The position numbers and the translations under genes are program-made. Positions 3,268 to 5,117 of a stretch of 5,117 bases of DNA are shown piece after piece. The notes beneath the pieces were generated by a model. It was given only the letters and a program-made list of their open reading frames with translations, searched no databases and had not been told where the DNA came from. Within the stretch, counting starts at the first letter, position 1, and each line of letters starts with the position of its first letter. The DNA comes from Anaeromyxobacter sp. GTDB lineage: Bacteria > Myxococcota > Myxococcia > Myxococcales > Anaeromyxobacteraceae. Location: positions 1-5,117 of the forward strand of contig JAHWYA010000193.1 of NCBI GenBank assembly GCA_020028115.1, written 5' to 3'.

Positions 3268-5117
3268 ATGCCGCGGGTCTTCGCAGATCCTCTTCGGGAG
3301 CGGCTGGGGCGTTACGGGGTCATCCTCATGGTCGACGCGGTGCTCGCGGCGACCTCGCTCCACGCAGCGATGTCGCTCCGGTTCGACGGGGTGATCCCGG
3401 CGCCGTGGGAGCGCGACATGCTCCGCATCGCCGCCGTCGTCGTGGCGGTGCGGCTGGCCGCGAACCTCGCCGCGCGCCTGCACTGCTGGTCGTTCCGCCT
3501 CGCGGGGCTCCCGGACGCGGTCCGGATCGCGACGGCGGCCACGACGGGCTCGGCGCTCCTCGTGGGGCTCGCGCCGTGGGTCGTGCCGCCGGGGCTGCCG
3601 AGGACGGTCTACGCGCTCGAGTTCTTCATGTCGTCCTCTGCGTTCGCGGTGGTCCGCTTCGGCCCGCGCGTCGCGGCCCGCTGGTGGGGCGAGCGGCGGC
3701 GCCGCCGGTCCGGCGCGGCCCCGACCCTCGTCGTGGGCGTGAACTTCGCGGCGGAGCTCCTCGCCCGCGACATCGTGCGCAGCCCGCAGCGCGCCTTCGA
3801 CCTCGTCGGCTTCGTCGGCACGGACGAGACGGAGATCGGGCGCCGCATCGACGGCAAGCCGATCGTCGGCGTCGTGAAGGAACTCGCCGCCCTGATCGAG
3901 CGGCACCGGATCGGCGTCGTGCTCCTCGCGATCCCGCGCCCGGCCGCGGCGAGCCTCCGCAAGATCATCTCCGTCTGCGCCAGCCTGCGCGTGCAGTTCA
4001 AGATCCTGCCCGCCTTCTCCTCGCTGGCGGAGCCGGTCTCCGCGGCGATGCTCGACGACGTGGCGCCCGAGGACCTCCTGCCGCGCCCGCCCGTGGAGTT
4101 CGACCGGGCCGAGCTCCAGCGGCTCGTCGCCGGGCGCCGCGCGCTCGTGACCGGCGCCGGCGGGTCCATCGGCGGGGAGATCTGCCGCCAGCTCGTCCAC
4201 TACGGCGTCCGGCAGCTCGTGATGGTCGACATGAACGAGAACGAGCTCTACCTGCGCGCCCGCCGGATCGCGGAGGAGGCGCCCGAGGTCGACGTGCGCG
4301 CCGAGGTGGCGGACGTGCGCGAGCCCGAACGGATCGCGCGGCTCGGTGAGCGCTACCGCCCCGAGTACGTCTTCCACGCCGCCGCGCACAAGCACGTCCC
4401 GCTGATGGAGGACGCGCCCGACGAGGCCGTGAAGAACAACGTCTTCGGCACGCTCCACGTCGCCCGGATGGCGGACGCCTGCGGGGCGCGGCGCTTCGTC
4501 CTCATCTCGACGGACAAGGCGGTGAACCCGAGCTCGGTGATGGGCGCGACGAAGCGCGTGGCGGAGCTCGTCGTGCGCGATCTCGCCCGCACCTCGCGGA
4601 CGCGGATGAGCGCGGTCCGCTTCGGCAACGTGCTCGGCTCGGCGGGGAGCGTCGTCCCGCTCTTCAAGGAGCAGATCGCGCGCGGCGGCCCGGTGACGGT
4701 GACGCACCCCGAGTGCACCCGGTACTTCATGACGATCCCGGAGGCGGTGGGGCTGGTCCTCGTCGCGGGCCTCGGCGACTACGGCGAGCTCTGCGTCCTC
4801 GACATGGGCGAGCCGATCCGGATCGACGAGCTCGCGCGGCTCATGATCTCGCTGTCCGGACACCTGACCGGCGGCGACATGCGGATCGTCTACACCGGGC
4901 TGCGCCCGGGCGAGAAGCTCACCGAGGAGCTGCTGACCGAGGAGGAGGAGCAGACCCGCGCCGTCCGCGACCGCGTCCGGATCGCCCGGTCGCCCGCGCC
5001 GCCGCTGGACCTCCCGCTCCGGCTCGAGCGGCTGCGGCGCCTCGCCGAGGCGGGCGACCCCGACGCGCTCGTCGCGGGCCTCCAGGAGCTCGTCCCCACC
5101 TATCGTCCGCAGCGCGC
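3268..5117 (+). CDS. Membrane-anchored UDP-sugar 4,6-dehydratase, PglF/WbpM/CapD type (3' end cut by window)
   Basis: 616 residues are visible and the frame is open at the right edge; family members run about 590-660, so only a few codons are probably missing. The predicted enzyme converts UDP-GlcNAc to UDP-2-acetamido-2,6-dideoxy-xylo-hexos-4-ulose, the first step to bacillosamine, QuiNAc or FucNAc type sugars. The N-terminus has about four hydrophobic segments (roughly 16-38, 51-71, 84-107, 113-131), then an arginine-rich stretch (138-148). A first Rossmann-like domain starts 'TLVVGVNFAAE' (153-163). The catalytic extended-SDR domain starts at the NAD loop 'TGAGGSIGGE' (295-304). Other hallmarks are 'FHAAAHKHVPLME', 'KNNVFGT', 'STDKAVNPSSVMGATK' (414-429), 'VRFGNVLGSAGSVVPLFKEQI', 'CTRYFMTIPEA', 'LDMGEPIRI' and 'RPGEK'. 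T415-D416-K417 with M425 and K429 reproduce the membrane-type pattern in which Met replaces the usual SDR Tyr, as in C. jejuni PglF. The ATG at 3268 has AGGGG 8 bases upstream. It lies downstream of, and on the same strand as, the aminotransferase that would use its product. Confidence 0.95.
   Translation, partial: MPRVFADPLRERLGRYGVILMVDAVLAATSLHAAMSLRFDGVIPAPWERDMLRIAAVVVAVRLAANLAARLHCWSFRLAGLPDAVRIATAATTGSALLVGLAPWVVPPGLPRTVYALEFFMSSSAFAVVRFGPRVAARWWGERRRRRSGAAPTLVVGVNFAAELLARDIVRSPQRAFDLVGFVGTDETEIGRRIDGKPIVGVVKELAALIERHRIGVVLLAIPRPAAASLRKIISVCASLRVQFKILPAFSSLAEPVSAAMLDDVAPEDLLPRPPVEFDRAELQRLVAGRRALVTGAGGSIGGEICRQLVHYGVRQLVMVDMNENELYLRARRIAEEAPEVDVRAEVADVREPERIARLGERYRPEYVFHAAAHKHVPLMEDAPDEAVKNNVFGTLHVARMADACGARRFVLISTDKAVNPSSVMGATKRVAELVVRDLARTSRTRMSAVRFGNVLGSAGSVVPLFKEQIARGGPVTVTHPECTRYFMTIPEAVGLVLVAGLGDYGELCVLDMGEPIRIDELARLMISLSGHLTGGDMRIVYTGLRPGEKLTEELLTEEEEQTRAVRDRVRIARSPAPPLDLPLRLERLRRLAEAGDPDALVAGLQELVPTYRPQR

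Noticed and set aside
3405..4349. Plus-strand frame of 314 codons inside the dehydratase gene
   Set aside because: Arg/Pro/Ala-rich product in a shifted frame of a gene whose own frame has continuous family motifs.
3253..4863. Long antisense open frame (536 codons) opposite the dehydratase gene
   Set aside because: Its product is a low-complexity string rich in Arg, Asp, Glu and His with no family motif. It is the mirror of the high-GC third-position bias of the real gene, whose every domain is recognisable.

Overview
The window is a very GC-rich bacterial segment (well over 70% by eye). Codons end almost always in G or C, with heavy use of CTC, GTC, GCG and GAG. This fits a high-GC proteobacterium or myxobacterium such as Anaeromyxobacter, but an actinobacterium cannot be excluded from base composition alone. 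All four main genes belong to surface-polysaccharide or glycoconjugate synthesis, so this is part of such a locus. Both edges cut through genes.

Layout: on the minus strand, reading leftwards from 1814, lies a polytopic membrane protein of the O-antigen ligase/polymerase (Wzy/WaaL-like) family (525-1814). It is followed after 14 bases by the N-terminal 170 residues of a GT-B fold glycosyltransferase that runs off the left edge (1-510). A 223-base divergent intergenic region (1815-2037) holds two tandem hairpins, a small imperfect palindrome and a possible 14-codon leader ORF. On the plus strand lie a PLP-dependent sugar aminotransferase of the DegT/DnrJ/EryC1 group (LegC/PglE/EpsN-like, 2038-3159), a 108-base G-rich spacer with two G-quadruplex-type motifs, and a membrane-anchored nucleotide-sugar 4,6-dehydratase of the PglF/WbpM/CapD type (3268 to beyond 5117).

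The two plus-strand genes make biochemical sense together. The dehydratase would convert UDP-GlcNAc to the 4-keto-6-deoxy sugar, and the aminotransferase would add an amino group at C4, giving a UDP-4-amino-4,6-dideoxy sugar (the bacillosamine or legionaminic-acid type branch). The minus-strand glycosyltransferase and polymerase would use such activated sugars to build or polymerise a repeat unit.

No undescribed system is evident. The points most worth a second look are: a strong Shine-Dalgarno plus ATG upstream of both divergent genes that is out of frame by exactly one base of a nearby G run; two G4 motifs in the dehydratase leader, one covering its ribosome binding site; and an Asp in place of the conserved His in the polymerase motif.
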